Positions 1 through 13,408 are shown, counted from the first letter of the stretch. The stretch: DNA of 64,000 nucleotides from Nageia nagi (GCA_050084985.1 JBITNC010000001.1:97402001-97466000), one strand, 5' to 3'. A program made the numbers and translations. The notes: generated by a model from the letters alone, not told the origin.

Positions 1-504
1 AAATGAACATTCCATATCCTTAACATCATCACCTAAATCTAAATCTTCTACTGCTCCATCTTCAATTCTATTTCTATAGGAACTTATAGTTCCCATCTTT
101 CCAACTTCATCAAGATGAACACTCTTAAGTGTTTTGGAGAGCCACTTAGGAATAATCTATAATGTTTTTGGTTGCTCAACAAGTTGAAGAGGTTCTTCAT
201 CCTCATCAAGACTCAAACTATCAAACCCTTCAATCCCATCATCTAAAGGAGCTTTTGGAACTTATGAAGAGGAAGGATTTTTCTATGGTGGAGGAGGTGC
301 TTGTGTTTCTGGAACAAGTGCAACTACTAGATCAAGCACTTCTAAAATAGGCACAAGTGGTTTAGATTTTACTGATTGATCTAATATAGGGATCCCCCCT
401 CAACATTTGAATCTCATAATCATGTTTAGAGAAATGCTTTCCACAAGTAAACCTATCAAGGTGATCAAGCTTTCGCTCAACAATCGAGTCACTCTTGGCA
501 CATT

Positions 505-2640
505 CTAGAAAAATGACATATCTTGCAAAGAGGAACTTTTTTTTAGCTCATTATAAAGCTTATAACCCTTGGTAGTATTTGAGTACCCCAAGAAAATACA
601 TTTTTGACTTCTGACACCAAGTTTGTTTCTTTGTTCCTTAGGGACTAGAGCATAGCAAGTGGAACCAAAAACCCTGAGATGTTGAATGGAAGGAACATGG
701 CCAAACCACATTTCATATGGAGTCTTATCATCAAGAGCATGAGATGGATATTTGTTTCTAATATACACTACATAAGCAACTACATCACCCCAAAACATGA
801 TCTTCACATTCTTGAAAAACAACATTGCTTGTGTAATATTCAACAAAGTTCTATTCATCCTTTCAGCTACACCATTTTATTGTAGATTATAGGGAAAAAT
901 TGTATGATGCTTGATTCCATGCTGACTAAGATAGTTTTTGAATTCAACTGAAGTTTATTCACCCCTATTATCAGAATGAAGTGTTCTAATATGAGCATTT
1001 GCTTCTTTCTCAATCATCACATGAAATTCTTTAAACTTTGCAAAACATTCAAATTTGTTCTTTAGCAAATACACCCAACACATCCTAGAGTAATCATCTA
1101 TGAGGGTCATGATATATTTATTTCTAGTAGCAGAAGGGATAGGCAATGGACCACACAAATTAAAGTGTATGAGTTCTAGTTTTCTACATGCTCTAAAATT
1201 TGAATCATGAAAAGGTTGTTTGTTGTTCTTTCCTAGGACATGTGCTTCATAAGGTTCTATATTCCTAGGAATAGTAGGCAATCCCAAAAAACCTCTCTTT
1301 TTCAACAAATGAAGATCATCAAAATTGAGAAGACCAAATTTTGCATGCAATGAAAGACTAGATGAGAGAGTACCTTTTTCTTGATGGGTGAGATAGGCAT
1401 AGTTTTATGATTTGGTAGAACTTCCATGCATCTTCAATAGCTTCTCATCCTCCTCGCCAGTCATCACCACTTTGTTGTTGGAAGACCTCCTTATCTCCAT
1501 GATGCCATCAAACATATGAATAGAGTGTCCTTTTTGTTGAATGAGCATAAGAGATAACAAGTTCCTTCGTAATTGAAGAAGATAAAGCACATTTTGAAGA
1601 ACCATATCTAGAAGGCTTGGCAATTTGAGTCTTATGGTATCAATACCAAAGGTTTGATATAGGATTTGTTAGCAAAATATACAACACCATCAATGTTGGT
1701 ATGCATCTCTTCAAATAATTCTCTTTTAAAGGTTTATGTGACATGTAGCGCTAGTATCAAGCAACCATGCATCCTCCTAAGATGCAAATGAAGTATTACA
1801 CAAATTTTCAATGGTATTGTTACAATATGCAATAACATAATGAGCAGAATTAGAGTTCTTGCTCTTGTCTTGCTCCTATTTTTCATTCATTTCTTTGATC
1901 TTGTCCCATGGAATGTGACAGGTATTAGCTTCATGGCCTCATCTATCACATCTTTTACAATGGAAATTGTTCCTCTCATCATAATCACTTTGATTAGATC
2001 CACACCTGCCTCTATAATTCCTCCTACCATGACCATGATTGTTGCTTTCACCTCAAGAAAAATCATGTATAATATTCTTTACCTTTTGAGCAATGCACAA
2101 TGTGTTTAAAATACAATCACTAGATTTCTTGCCAAAAGCATTCTCACGTTCTATGAATTTATCTATCAAAGTGTCAAATGTGAGAGACTTTAGGTTACCA
2201 CTAGCTTGCAAGGATTCAAGATAATTTGAATAGGTGGGATACAATGTCTTAATCAAAGTTGCAAGAGCAATATCAATCTTCACACCAATAGAGTCAATGT
2301 CATGCATTATTGCTCTAATTTCTAAAATAATGCCATGGGATCATCATTCTTTAACTCTAGATTGAAGAGTTTCAACTGAAGTTGGATCAATTCTAATTAA
2401 ATGGGAGTCAAATAAATATTTGAGTTTGTTTAATGCATTCCATGCATCATCTATGGAGCTAATGTGTTGTTAACCTCCTCACTAATTGAAAAAGCAATCA
2501 AAGCATATGCTTTACTATTTCTCATGTTTCAAATCGTAAGCTCCTTAGCATCAATCAGTTTGGTAGGTTGGTTATCACCATCACAAATGCCAACCTAAAA
2601 ATTATTGAAAATTAAAGTATGCTTTATTTTCCTAGATGGC
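505..2640 (-). pseudogene. Broken copia gag-protease-integrase coding region
   Basis: From N to C on the minus strand: a UBN2-like gag stretch (2307-2053, with LKSLTFDTLIDKFIERENAF); a zinc knuckle of pattern CX2CX4HX4C at 1959-1918, interrupted by a TGA between its second Cys and its His; and a protease/GAG-pre-integrase stretch with LQNVLYLLQLRRNLLSL (1623-1405). The integrase core is at 1350-955 and includes [16 protein letters not shown] and TLHSDNRGE. The integrase C-terminal part is at 858-505 with TPYEMWFGHVPSIQHLRVFG. Frames shift between these blocks. The family role is reverse transcription and integration of the element, but no intact product can be made from this copy. Confidence 0.85.
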
Positions 2641-3511
2641 TCCAACAATTTTCTTACCAATTAACACAATTCCAACAATGCTCACAAGTGAATGCATTTT
2701 TAAAAACACTTCAATGTCTCAAAATTTTCAAATTTTTGATGTGATCTTTTCTCAAAAAATAAGTTATATAAATTTTGTAATTTTTTTCAAAATATGTACA
2801 TTTTCAAGGTCTGAAAATAATCTCAAATTATAGCCATCAAAATTTTGAATCCAATGAAAAACAAATCATTGAAAATGGACAGAAAATGAAGAAGTTATGG
2901 CCAAATTCTTTTCAAGGTCAAAAGGCCAAAAAAACCCTCAAAATGTTGATTGGGCACATTTTACTAAGCAAAATGTTAACTATGTAGGTGGGCTAATGTG
3001 GCAAGGGTGAGCTATTGATAGGGTTGGGTGTTGATGTGGTACTAACTGAGCACTAACATGGCACTAACTAGGCTGATGACATGTCAAGTGATGTGGTGTT
3101 GACTATGCAAGCTATGAGATCTAAGTGGTGATCAACTAAAATAGTGGAGTTGTTTGATGTCTAAAATGACCCCTATCAGAGTGTAATGCAAGTGCATTTT
3201 GGGAGGTGCACATGGTCAAAGGAGCTTGGTGTGGGAGTAGGCCCATGGGAGAGTGGTGGCACATTGGGGAGAGGGAGGTGCACGAGTGGTGGTGCATGTA
3301 GAGGGGGTAGCGGTGTGTGTAGAGGGGGTGGTGGTGTGCTGGTTTGAAGTCATGCATATTGAGTCTATAGTAGGTAACACATAGGATGGGATGGCCACTG
3401 AGTGACTTGAAAGTTGAAAATAATTGAAATGATAAGAGTAATCCAAAAAAGAACTTACAAATGAAATTTGAGAATTAGAATTTGCAAAAAATGTAGTTAG
3501 AGAGTGAAAAC

Positions 3512-3529
3512 CTCATAGCTTTGATACCA
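3512..3529 (-). other. Primer-binding site (initiator tRNA-Met type)
   Basis: The minus strand reads TGGTATCAAAGCTATGAG right next to the LTR end. This is the usual TGGTATCAGAGC site of plant Ty1/copia elements with one change in the core. Confidence 0.75.
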
Positions 3530-3530
3530 A

Positions 3531-3778
3531 TGACAAGATAGATAAATCCAAGATCAAAAAGCATTCTATTAGTGTAACTATTGTGTAAATACAATTTGAG
3601 AAAGACTCTTCATGTTCACCTTCTTGGGTGACCTTTGAGATACATTATAACTCCTCATATTCTACAAGAAATGACTCTCTAAATTCTAGCACACTCAAAG
3701 CTACAAATTTAATAAATATAGTAAGTATTTAATACTATACTAACTATACCATAATCCCTAAGGATTAGGTGTCTAACA
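3531..3778 (-). repeat. 5' LTR of the left copia element
   Basis: 248 bp. On the minus strand it starts TGTTAGACACC and ends ATCTTGTCA, giving TG...CA ends. It lies one base from the primer-binding site. The partner LTR is outside the window, so the boundary at 3778 rests on the TG end and its imperfect inverted match with the other end. Confidence 0.7.
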
Positions 3779-4880
3779 AGTCAATGTATAAAGGCTCTAG
3801 TAAGTGTGTTGCATGTGTGGGAAAAAAATGGGGCCCATGCATAGTAAGCATGGATGGGGGCCACCCACATGGGGGGATGGGCCCACCATGTGGAAACCTC
3901 CACATACTCTTCATACTCCTCATGTTTTTGCCCACAAATCATTTACTTTAGTTCATAGTCTTCACTAGTTGCATATGTGGAGGATGGTGGGATCCAACAC
4001 CACCTTCACTACCCATACAAATGATGCGATCTCCCATAAATGATCAAACCTTATCAATCACCAACTACCCATCTTCTAAGGTACATATGGAGATTTAAAT
4101 AAAAGCACCTAATTTTAGATATTTCTAAAGTGCCACATGGGCTAAGAAGGGAAGATGCCCCTTTTGAACCTATTTTAACTTTTGCCAACTGCCAGCTACT
4201 AGTGACACTTGTGAGCTTTTCATTTGAGCTACCCATTTCGTATTTGCAAGGTATGGGAAAGGTATTTTATCTTTTAACCTATGTATGAGCCTTGGTATTT
4301 TCTAAATAGATATTTTTCATGCTTCAAAAGGCAATATTGTCTAAACCACATGGGGAAATTTTATTTAATTTATAGATTTAGCAGGTACCTACCAAAAAAT
4401 ATTTTACATGTTGTAAAGGGGATAATAAGGCTTATAAAAAGGGGTTCTTTGAGCTCATTTGGCAATGAGAAATTGTATTAAAATTTGAATAGAACATTTT
4501 TTAGGAGAGATTTTGGAGAGGAAGATAATTATGAGATAGAGAAGATATAAGGGCAATGTTTTAGAATTTTTGAGATAGCATTGTAGGGATATTAAAGGAT
4601 GTTCAAGGCTTATTCTAGTTGCAACATTATGGAGACTATTTTGAAGGCTATTGTATTGCATCTCCTTCAATATAAGGAGTTTTTGGTTTTGCTAGTATTT
4701 TCTTCCAAAGAAATAGTTCCCCAGGGTAAAATCGATGTCTCTTTTATGGTGATGATTCTATCTCTTTCTTATATTATAAATTCCTTTAAAATATTGTTGA
4801 ATCTCTTCATTATTGCAAGCACTTAATTATGAGTTAAGTGTGAAATGATCTAAACTAAGTGAAATATTGTAAATTATTTC
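3779..4880. other. No gene; possible old LTR promoter near 4430
   Basis: No coding sequence is recognised. A TTATAAAAAGGGG box at about 4431-4443, followed by a transcript-like stretch, resembles the TATA region of a Ty3/gypsy LTR. No second copy, TG/CA ends or primer site could be tied to it. Confidence 0.3.
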
Positions 4881-4887
4881 AAGGAGT

Positions 4888-5292
4888 TTATGGATCAATC
4901 TCATTATTCCTTCTAAATGAGATTATTTCCTCTACATGGGTGATGAGCACACTGAATTTCATGTAACCTTCAGAGTCTTTAGGATCAATATTGATCACCT
5001 TACCTTCATCCACTATGTTACTAATCATCAATCGTATTTTTGGTGGTGTCTCTTTTGGAATTTTTTTAGAGTTTATGGTGTCTTTCTTGATCATTTTTTG
5101 GAGACCTCCATTATTAAAATGATGATCTCCTCTATCGTATCTTCCAAATAAGTATATTCCACTCCTAGTGATTGATAATGAGGTATATTCTATTCCAAAT
5201 ATGATACCTATATTTAACAAGATGTTAAATGTTGCAAAGATTAATTTAAATACATAAGGATCAAGAATTATTTGATAAGATGCATGATGCAA
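4888..5292 (-). pseudogene. Unrecognised open stretch, probably a transposon relic
   Basis: A 134-codon open frame whose C-terminal half reads like real protein (KVINIDPKDSEGYMKFSV, then HVEEIISFRRN). I do not recognise the family. A related but more decayed stretch seems to lie at about 12600-12790, where similar DNA precedes more PPR-like sequence, so the two may be copies of one repeat. Confidence 0.25.
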
Positions 5293-7560
5293 GCGTAATT
5301 TAGTGGACTATAATGAATCATAAGATATACATTAAATAGATTATTTGAAAAGACTATAGCACGATGCAATACAATTTTATGGACTATAATGATCACAAGA
5401 TATGCAATAATATGTCTTATCTTATGTTCCATTTTCAAATTCTCATGCTAAAGTAGGCAATTGCATTTCAAACATGGAGAATATTCTTATGGAGATTATT
5501 GATTATACAAAGTAATGTAAGATCTAAAGAGTATTCAACAATGACATGGTGCATGCTTTTAGGCAGATATTAAATCATGTTCCATTAAATTGATTCAAAA
5601 AGTGTTGTTAATAAATATTTGTATAAATAGACAATGTTATTGATGGAAATAATAAGGATGCCCTTAATTTAGTTAGATTGAAGTTGAAAAAAGGGTACAT
5701 GCATTATTGACCTTCTTAGTCATGTAGTCTATCTTGAGGAAGCTTTGAAACCAAAACATTTGATTAACAAAATGTATCAGAGAGATACATAATATTTTTC
5801 AAGAATCTTGAACAAATATAGAGTGAAGAAGTAGAGAAGGAGGTCCAAGAGATACAAATATGAATGGATAAATACTTTAAGGAAATAGAAAATACTAAAA
5901 ATATAAAAAAATGTTAGAAAAGGGCTTACAACTAAATCGATAATTTCGTATGAAGAGAGCAAAGAAACTCTTAATTATACTTTTTATCTTCCCTTTATCA
6001 TTTTATACAATCATTTTATTTATATTCATTATTTATAAATTGATGCATATTTTGCACTATCCATGGATAAAAATACCAAGAATTGTTTTAGTGGAATTAG
6101 CCCAAGAATTTTACTTGCATATATGTAGCCATACAAGTTTAGTGGATGAGGTTTGTAACTACTTTAATAACATGAGTAACTATTATTGCATTAACTCCTA
6201 GGATGAATCATTATACATGCATTATTAACTTTCTTGGCCATGTTGGCTATCTTGAGGGAGCTTTCAACTTCACTACTATAATACCCATAAAACTTGAATT
6301 AGGTGAGTGGATCATGTGTCTACTTAGTGATTATAAATTGAATGTTATGGTTTTGAATGCCACGATAAATATGTATGCAAAATACAAAATAAACCTTACA
6401 ATATGAGGGCCTCTTATTACATTATTCTTGGGATGAATCATTATACATGCATTTTTTACCTTCTTGGTTATGCATAGTATCTTGAGGGAGCTTTCAAATT
6501 CGCTTCCACAATGTTTATAAAATTTGAATTGGATGTGTTGATGTGTCTACTTGGTACTTGTAAATTGAATGTTGTGGTTTTGAAAGCCCTAATAGACATG
6601 TATGTAAAATGATGTAGAAGAAAGCCTTATAACATGAGGGACTCTTATTGCATTATTCCTGGGATGAATCATTATACATGCATTGTTGCTCTTCTTATCT
6701 ATTCAAGCTATCTAGAGGGAGCTTTGAACTTTATTATAAAAATATGCATGAAACATGAATTGGATGTATGGATGTGTCTACTTGGTGCTTGTAAATTAAA
6801 TGTTGTGGTTTTGAATGACTTGATAGATATGTATGCAAAATATGAAATAAAACCTTACAACATGAGGGACTCTTATTGCATTATTCCTAGGATGAATCAC
6901 TATACATGCATTATTTAACCTCTTGCTTTTGCAGGCTATCTTGAGGGATCTTTAAACTTCATTGTAAAAAAAAAACCATAAAACCTGAATTGGGTGTGTG
7001 GATGTGTCTCCTTTTCTTGTAAATCGAATGTTGTTGTTTTGAATATCCTAATAGACATGAATGAAAAATATAGAGTAAACCTTTACAAAATGAGGGACTC
7101 TTATTGCATTATTTTTGGGATGAATCAATATAAATGCATTATTTACTTTCTTATCCATGCAGATTATCTAAGGGAGCCTTGAACTTCATTACCAAAATAC
7201 CCATAAAACTTAAATTAGATGTGTTTACTTGGTGCCTATAAGTCGAATGTTGTGGTTGTGAGTGCCTTGATAAATCCTATGTATATAAAATATGGAAGAA
7301 TATAAAAGCTCAAGAATTATTTGATAATATATTACCAAAATACCTATAAAACCTTATTTGGTTATGTGGATGTATCTACTTGGTAGTTATAAATCAAATA
7401 TTTTGGATTTGAATGTTTTGGTAGACATGCATGCAAAATGTGGAAGAATATACAAGGATTGAGAATTTTTTGACAAGATGCATGATGCAAACATAGTTCC
7501 ATGGTATGTAAAGATTGCAGGATATACATAAAATGGGTTTTATGAAAAAGACCCTAGAGA
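5200..7560 (+). pseudogene. Degenerate PPR (pentatricopeptide repeat) sequence
   Basis: Plus-strand fragments match the conserved text of plant PLS-class PPR proteins, the organellar RNA-binding proteins with E/DYW ends. Seen: LVDEVCNYFNNMSNYYCI near 6140; MNHYTCI...YLEGA...NF blocks at 6204, 6431, 6662, 6890 and 7120; and ALIDMYAKYE-like blocks near 6350-6400, 6580, 6810 and 7050. FDKMHDA...W then GYT.NGFYE appears near 7470-7550. Stops and frame changes occur throughout, so no PPR protein can be made. Functional PPR genes are usually intronless and encode hundreds of residues; this is an amplified scrap. Confidence 0.7.
6180..7290 (+). repeat. Tandem array of a 229-bp PPR-derived unit (five copies)
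   Basis: The marker GGATGAATCATTATACATGC or a close variant recurs at about 6203, 6432, 6663, 6891 and 7120, giving spacings of 229, 231, 228 and 229 bp. Each unit joins an E-motif-like piece (HYTCI...LLGACK) directly to a NVVVLNALIDMYAK piece that sits far upstream of it in normal PPR genes. 229 is not a multiple of three, so the frame changes from copy to copy. Confidence 0.8.
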
Positions 7561-8200
7561 CTTTAATTCCATAAGAATGATAATTGCTTGACAAGATACT
7601 TAGAAGAATACATATTTGTTGCTCTATGCAACCCCTTTGGCTTAGCTATACTCAACCTCCTTAGCTTAACTCTCTCTCAATGGAAAATGGGAAATGCTCC
7701 AAGTACTCTAATGCCTTCATCTTGAAATGGTATAAGCTAAGTTCTCTACCCCTAAAAACCACCACTAAAACTCAAAAATGAGGTGATTATAAATTATTAC
7801 ACAAAAATTGCCTCAAATTACTTGCTTACATTTCCCATTTTTAGTCTAGTGGCATCTTGATTCATATATATATGATGAGTACAAACCTCAAGAATAATAC
7901 CCTTCATATCCTAATAAGTCCAAGTAAATGCCCTAGTGTATTTAGCCAGTGTTTAATTCAACCTCTTTTCTTATTATTACTCGAGATTTATATTGATGTT
8001 AAGATATTTTTATGGAAGGAATTCCACTATCTTTTTCAAGTGTTTTATTATTAGTGGCACATAGTGAGGGGAATTATTCTTTAATAGATTCATCAGTGAA
8101 CTCATTTGAAAGGATTTTGTGGATTGGATAAGTAGGACCAAGAGAACATGGTATATTTTAAAGATGATTCTTGAGAGCATCTTCTTCATCCTATGTTTTC
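7561..8200. other. No gene recognised
   Basis: AT-rich spacer between the PPR relic and the gypsy relic. No conserved coding text is visible on either strand. Confidence 0.4.
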
Positions 8201-10420
8201 ACAAGTGGAACCTGGTCTAAAGTTAGGATGAACATAATAGCATTACCACTATCTACTTGATCCACCTAAAGAGGATTTTTTTGGTTTTACTGCTAGTTTT
8301 GCAAGTGGATAAAAGATTAAACTTTTTGTGGATGCCTCATAAGGTATTGTAATGTTTCTTATCCTACATTTTATGTAAGCATCTATTGTAGCAAGCCAAG
8401 GGTGGCTTTGAATGATGGGATAACCACCTTGATTTGATTTTAGCTTTAATACTATGAAGTCTACAAGGTATTACCATGAGTACCTATGACAATAATATTT
8501 TCTATAATCCCTTTGAGTGTCACTATATATTTATCATCCATCTGTAAAATTGTTGGAGTAGGTCAAGATATGGAAAAACTCATTTATCTATTATTTCCTT
8601 TTTCATAACATTAGTTGAAACTATATATGAATAAGTACTTTGAAAATAATTATGGCATTGTATCATTATATTAAGATGTAACCATTGTCACTAACATGAA
8701 ATATTCTAGTGTGCCAAATACCTATATATTGTTAGGATATTTCTTTGATTTTGAGGCCTCTTGAGACATAAGACTCATATAGTTATAAATAGGGATATAT
8801 TTTAGTATTTGTATAATAGGGGAATCTTGATAAATTCATTTCATAACTCTCCTAGAAAATAAAATTATAGTTTTATAAGCTCTTTCTATAATGTTAATCT
8901 CTTTGGAAATTATACTTGTTTCTCTACATTTGTTTGTTATGTGAGTGAGTCAAAAGGAGCATGATTTTCAATTTTTATTTGTAATTCATCCTCTTATTCA
9001 ATGATGGATGTATTATTATTTGTCAATATTTTACATGATCTTAATTATACAACATTGATTGCATAGGTCACCTAACATTCTTGTATACATAGTTGGCCTT
9101 CTTTATTATTTGGATAAGGGATGGGCTGAGTGGGTAACAAAAATTAAGGCTTTTACTATGGAGCTACTTGATTATTAGGAGTAGGTAAGCATTGTTGCTT
9201 CTAAAATTATGGTTGAGGATTCTATGTTTGTTAGGGGTATTTCCATGATGCTTGTTGATTATATTACCATTATGGATTGGACTGCTACTGAGAATTCTAC
9301 CATTGAGGGTTATGTGAATTCTATTGTTGATAAGATCCTTATCTCCTTAGGGTATATAAAATTTTGCTAACCCTGACCAAAATATAATTGTATATTATAG
9401 TTAGGCATTCCTTATGGTGTTGGCCTAAATTATGAAGGCATGAATCCTATTTTTCTTTGGAAACAAAATTTATATCCTCAACTTCCTATAATCATATGTG
9501 GTAGGCATTCTTGATTTTTAGAATAATAGGATATTCTTTTTCTATATGCTAATCCTTACCAATATTACAAATATTAGTTTTATTAAGAGGATAACAATGC
9601 TTAGCATTTTTATTAGTACACTTGGGATAATGTATTAATAGTATCTTTTATACTGCTTCCTCATTCTTTGTTACTTTAAAAGTGTCCAGCTATGTTGTTA
9701 TAGAGCTCAAGATATCAATTTTAAATTTTTTTGACAAGTTTCTAACCTCTTTTTGATTATGAGTTTTGATCCTTTAATGAATTTTGTGGCTCTAATATTA
9801 TAGATAGATTTACCCTTTCCCATGGTGGGTCTTGAGTAGTTTTGATATAATATCTTAACATCATCAAAGTTGGCCTAAATTATACCCCTTTCATTTAATA
9901 AATTTAGGGCATTAATGCTTTCATTTGAGATTACTCTCAAAAAAATTTCCTTTATGATTTATGGGTCTATTATGGAATGTTTTAACCTATGAATTTTGAA
10001 TTCAAATCTCTCTAGGTAACCCTCAAGGATTTTTACTTCTTTTTATGTCATTTTTAACACATCATATTTGGGCTCTCTTCCCTTACAATAATATTGATAC
10101 TTATTTATAAATTCTAGCTTCATTTTAACCTATATTACAATATCCTTTTTTCCCAACCCCTTAAATTATATAAGAGTAAGCCCTTTCAAAGTGGTTTAAA
10201 ATACTCTCAATTTCTATCTATTAATTCTATGATCATAGCTATGATATAGAATATCAAATTTAAAGAGAAAGATATTAAGACTTTATGTGGGTTTCCATTA
10301 AATATGGGTAATACAACAAAGGAAATATGTTTCATCATTATTTCCTTTATTGATTCCCTAATCAAAAAATCAAAGGTAGTTGTGGTTACATCTTCTTTAG
10401 CCATTATGGAAAAATAGATT
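8200..10420 (-). pseudogene. Decayed Ty3/gypsy gag and protease region
   Basis: On the minus strand, gag begins near 10404 with KHISFVVLPIFNGNPHK, the start of a plant gypsy capsid domain (usual form LP.FNG...DPD.FLFEFD). It continues to about 9800 in other frames with REREPKYDVLKM and LERFEFKIHRLKHSIIDP. A Cys/His-rich stretch lies near 9600-9650. Protease-type text (PIIQSHPWLATIDAYIKCR) is at 8424-8262. Reverse transcriptase is not seen. No LTRs could be assigned. The many stops and shifts indicate an old copy. Confidence 0.65.
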
Positions 10421-10429
10421 CAAAAAAAA

Positions 10430-11090
10430 AACAAGTGAGGAATGGAAGGATCCTAATGATTTAGAAGAGGAAAGTAATATTTATTCTAGGGTTTTTTTAG
10501 AGGAAGAGACAATGTGCTTTGATTCTTTTAGTGCTATTAATGGGATGTTTGGTAGTTGTTGGTATAGAGCATTATATGTACACAAAAGTTCTATTTTATT
10601 CTTATTATGATTTATTTAAACCAAAGTAAATGGAAGGGTTTATTTTACAAGTGTAAGATAATAAAATACTTAATATGAGAAAGCAAACTAAAATAAATCA
10701 ATTTTTTGTAGAATACTGGAAACAACTCAAGAAATGACACTTTCGTGAAAGAAATCTGCTATCCCTAAGAAAATGATAGATGAATCAATTGTACTGCAAA
10801 ATAACAAGGAGTTTCTATGCTCACACAAATGATAGATAAAATAAATGCACTAAAAGATTTCATAATTATTACCAAGGAAAGTGAAAATGACAATGGAACA
10901 TGGAAATTTGAAGTGGATGACCTTTGGGAGAACTATACGTTCTTACAAAAGGGGACCCTTCTTGTAAGCACTCTAGTATGGTTTGCCAAGGGCTAATGAA
11001 TTCAAGTACTTAATGCAAAATGATTACATTCTGGAACCTAATAATTGCATCTTCTTGAAAGTCTTTAGGGCCTTTAATTTATGAAAAATA
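10430..11090. other. No gene recognised
   Basis: AT-rich, short ORFs only, no family signature on either strand. Confidence 0.4.
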
Positions 11091-11094
11091 AATT

Positions 11095-11427
11095 TTATGC
11101 ATATCTTGCAATCATTGTAGTAAATGACACAATATACTTCATTAAGATATTTTGGCAAAGAAGTTCTAAGCTTCCTAAGCTTACATAGCCAATAAGGTCA
11201 ACATTGCATGTATAATAATTCATCCTAGTAATAATACAATAAGAATGGCTCATGCTATTAAAGTATTTACAACCCTTATCCACTAGAACTATGAAATAAG
11301 AATACATACCAATGAAGTTCAAAGCTTCCTCAAGATAGCCTATGTGATTAAGAAGCTCAATAATACATGTATTATGGTCAGGAATAATGTAACAAGAGTT
11401 GATCATGCTATTAGGGTTATCTACCAA
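11095..11427 (-). pseudogene. PPR gene fragment
   Basis: A 110-codon open stretch reads LVDKGCKYFNSMSHSYCI, then MNYYTCNVDLIGYV, and ends SFTTMIARYA, all typical PPR text. The E-motif-like block (C.IELLNHIGYLEEALNFI) appears in front of the block that should precede it, so the order is scrambled as in the array at 6.2-7.3 kb. It begins and ends without a normal gene context. Confidence 0.65.
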
Positions 11428-11429
11428 GT

Positions 11430-13400
11430 AATATAAAAGTTATTTTGTTAGGGTTGGTTCCCAAGTATAGCCTCATAAAATGAATTGGGTTCAAAATGGA
11501 TTCATGGCTTTGAGATATGTATACTTCAAAATAACTTCAAGAAATGTATGCTTTGAAATGGATTTGAGATGCTTCAAGATGTATATACATTGATATGGGT
11601 TCTTTCATAGGATCAAGTGAACTTCATTCTCATAGTTATTTTTCAAGGAATATGCAATAATATTTTCATTCTAAATTCACATGAGAACTCATCATGTACA
11701 CAATATTTACTATATTATAAGCTAAATAAAAACATTGATGAATAACTCTAAGAAACAAAAGATACCTCAAATTCTTTACCAATATAGATGGATCTTGGTG
11801 TTTGTTCAACCATGGAAATTATTTATTCATTGAGTATGATCGATCTTCTTTTCAACTTCATACCTACAATCATGTTAATCAAATACCTTTAAATAGGCCT
11901 TATTTGTAATAAACACTAAGATGATTTAATGAAGATGTCAAAATACCTTTATCAAGGTAATCATAATAATAATATTAGGGTATATTCATAATAATTGATT
12001 TATAAAGAAATACACCAACATATTTTGTGATACAAATAAAATACACAAAGTTATGAAGCATCTTTAGAATTCAAGAACAACTTGTAGTTCAACTATAATA
12101 TAGTGGATGTGTTTAACACTTGTATCCAAAATATAGTATAAATACACCACTTCTAGCCAAGTATAAACATGCAAGCAATATATAATTGAATAGTTTTTTA
12201 TAGATATATAACTACTAATAAATTCATCAATGTACATGTTATTTGTGACCATCAAGTATTTTCAAAAAATGCAATTGACTAGTTTTATACAAGATTAAAA
12301 AATGGGGCATGAATAAATAAATAGATATGGTTTCTTTTAAATGCAATTGTGATAATAGCCCTAATAAACATGTATTCAAAATTGCACATCATTAAGAAGG
12401 AAAGTGTTTTATTTAACAAGATATATCATAATGATTATTAATTACTTGCAAGGATTCATTGAAAATGCATATATCCAATTGCACATAGTCTTATCAAAAA
12501 AAGTCTCTTATACTTGAAGTAATTACAAATAGCTCTGTAATTTTAGTAATATTATAATTTAAAAATAATGTGTAATATATGCTAGGAAATGAAGGAGGCT
12601 ACAACATCCTTCACTATGTTCATTTCATCATTCCTTCTATATAAGAGGGTTTCCTCTTTGTAAATGACTTCTACACTGATTTTTCAAAATCCTTCACCCA
12701 AACAATCATTATGTACAATGGCTTCAGGGTCAATACTCATCATTATGCCTTAGATCACTATGATATAATTATGGATATGACTCTAGTAACATGCCCTTCT
12801 CTTAGTATGCATGGTCAATACCACTTTTAGTCCCTACATAAATTCACTTTATATTATATGATATAAACTAATTCAAAATTTTTTAATTTTAAATAATAAT
12901 CATACCATTGACGAATCTAGTCTAAAAGTTATTAAGTTGTTGCATGTGCCTTAAACACAACCACTAATGTTGTATCTAATTACAGGGGTAACATGTAGTA
13001 ATGCTACTTATGTAATTATATTCAAGGAATTATTAACACTTTAGGAGTGCAACATGTAAGTATTTCAAATACAAAATCATGAAAAATTAACACACCAAGT
13101 AGTCGCTTATTCATTGCACAAAGAATTTATGATATGTTTGAGCAAAGAGAAATAACTCATTTATGCTTCAAGGAAAGCGAGAGTAGCTTTTGTAAGAAGC
13201 CAGATTCTTATAAGTCCCTACTATTATTATTATTTTTTTTAATTTTTTCAAAGTAAAAAAAAATATATATTGGAGAAATTAATTTAAAAAACATTTAATA
13301 GGATAAACATTTGAATCCTTACCCTCCTTTGGTTGCCATTGTATGACACCTCTCAACCTAATTATAGGTCTACATAATGATACTTAATTCTAATTTATAT
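11430..13400. other. AT-rich spacer with one more PPR scrap
   Basis: Around 12350-12450 the plus strand reads ALINMYSKL, then SVLFNKIYHND, a decayed PPR repeat. A stretch near 12600-12790 resembles 4890-5150. Nothing else is identifiable. Confidence 0.4.
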
Positions 13401-13408
13401 AGACTTCT

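Larger units (their letters stand above)
1..3778 (-). mobile_element. Ty1/copia retrotransposon, 5' part, cut by window edge
   Basis: Read on the minus strand the order is: 5' LTR (3531-3778), primer-binding site (3512-3529), a low-complexity leader, gag (about 2640-1900), protease and GAG-pre-integrase region (about 1620-1250), then integrase (about 1350-500). The 1-500 stretch is the integrase to reverse transcriptase spacer. Reverse transcriptase, RNase H and the 3' LTR must lie outside the window. The gag-protease-integrase-RT order and the initiator-Met primer site place it in Ty1/copia. Stops and frameshifts in every domain show that it is dead. Confidence 0.85.

Noticed and set aside
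1840-2109. 89-codon plus-strand open frame
   Set aside because: It is antisense to the copia gag zinc-knuckle region.
3136-3446. His/Ser/Thr-rich open frames on the minus strand
   Set aside because: They come from a G/T-rich low-complexity stretch in the copia leader, overlap each other in two frames, and have no family text.
6204-7182. A functional PPR gene made of several short ORFs
   Set aside because: The 229-bp period shifts the frame in every copy, stops are frequent, and the segment order is not that of a PPR protein.
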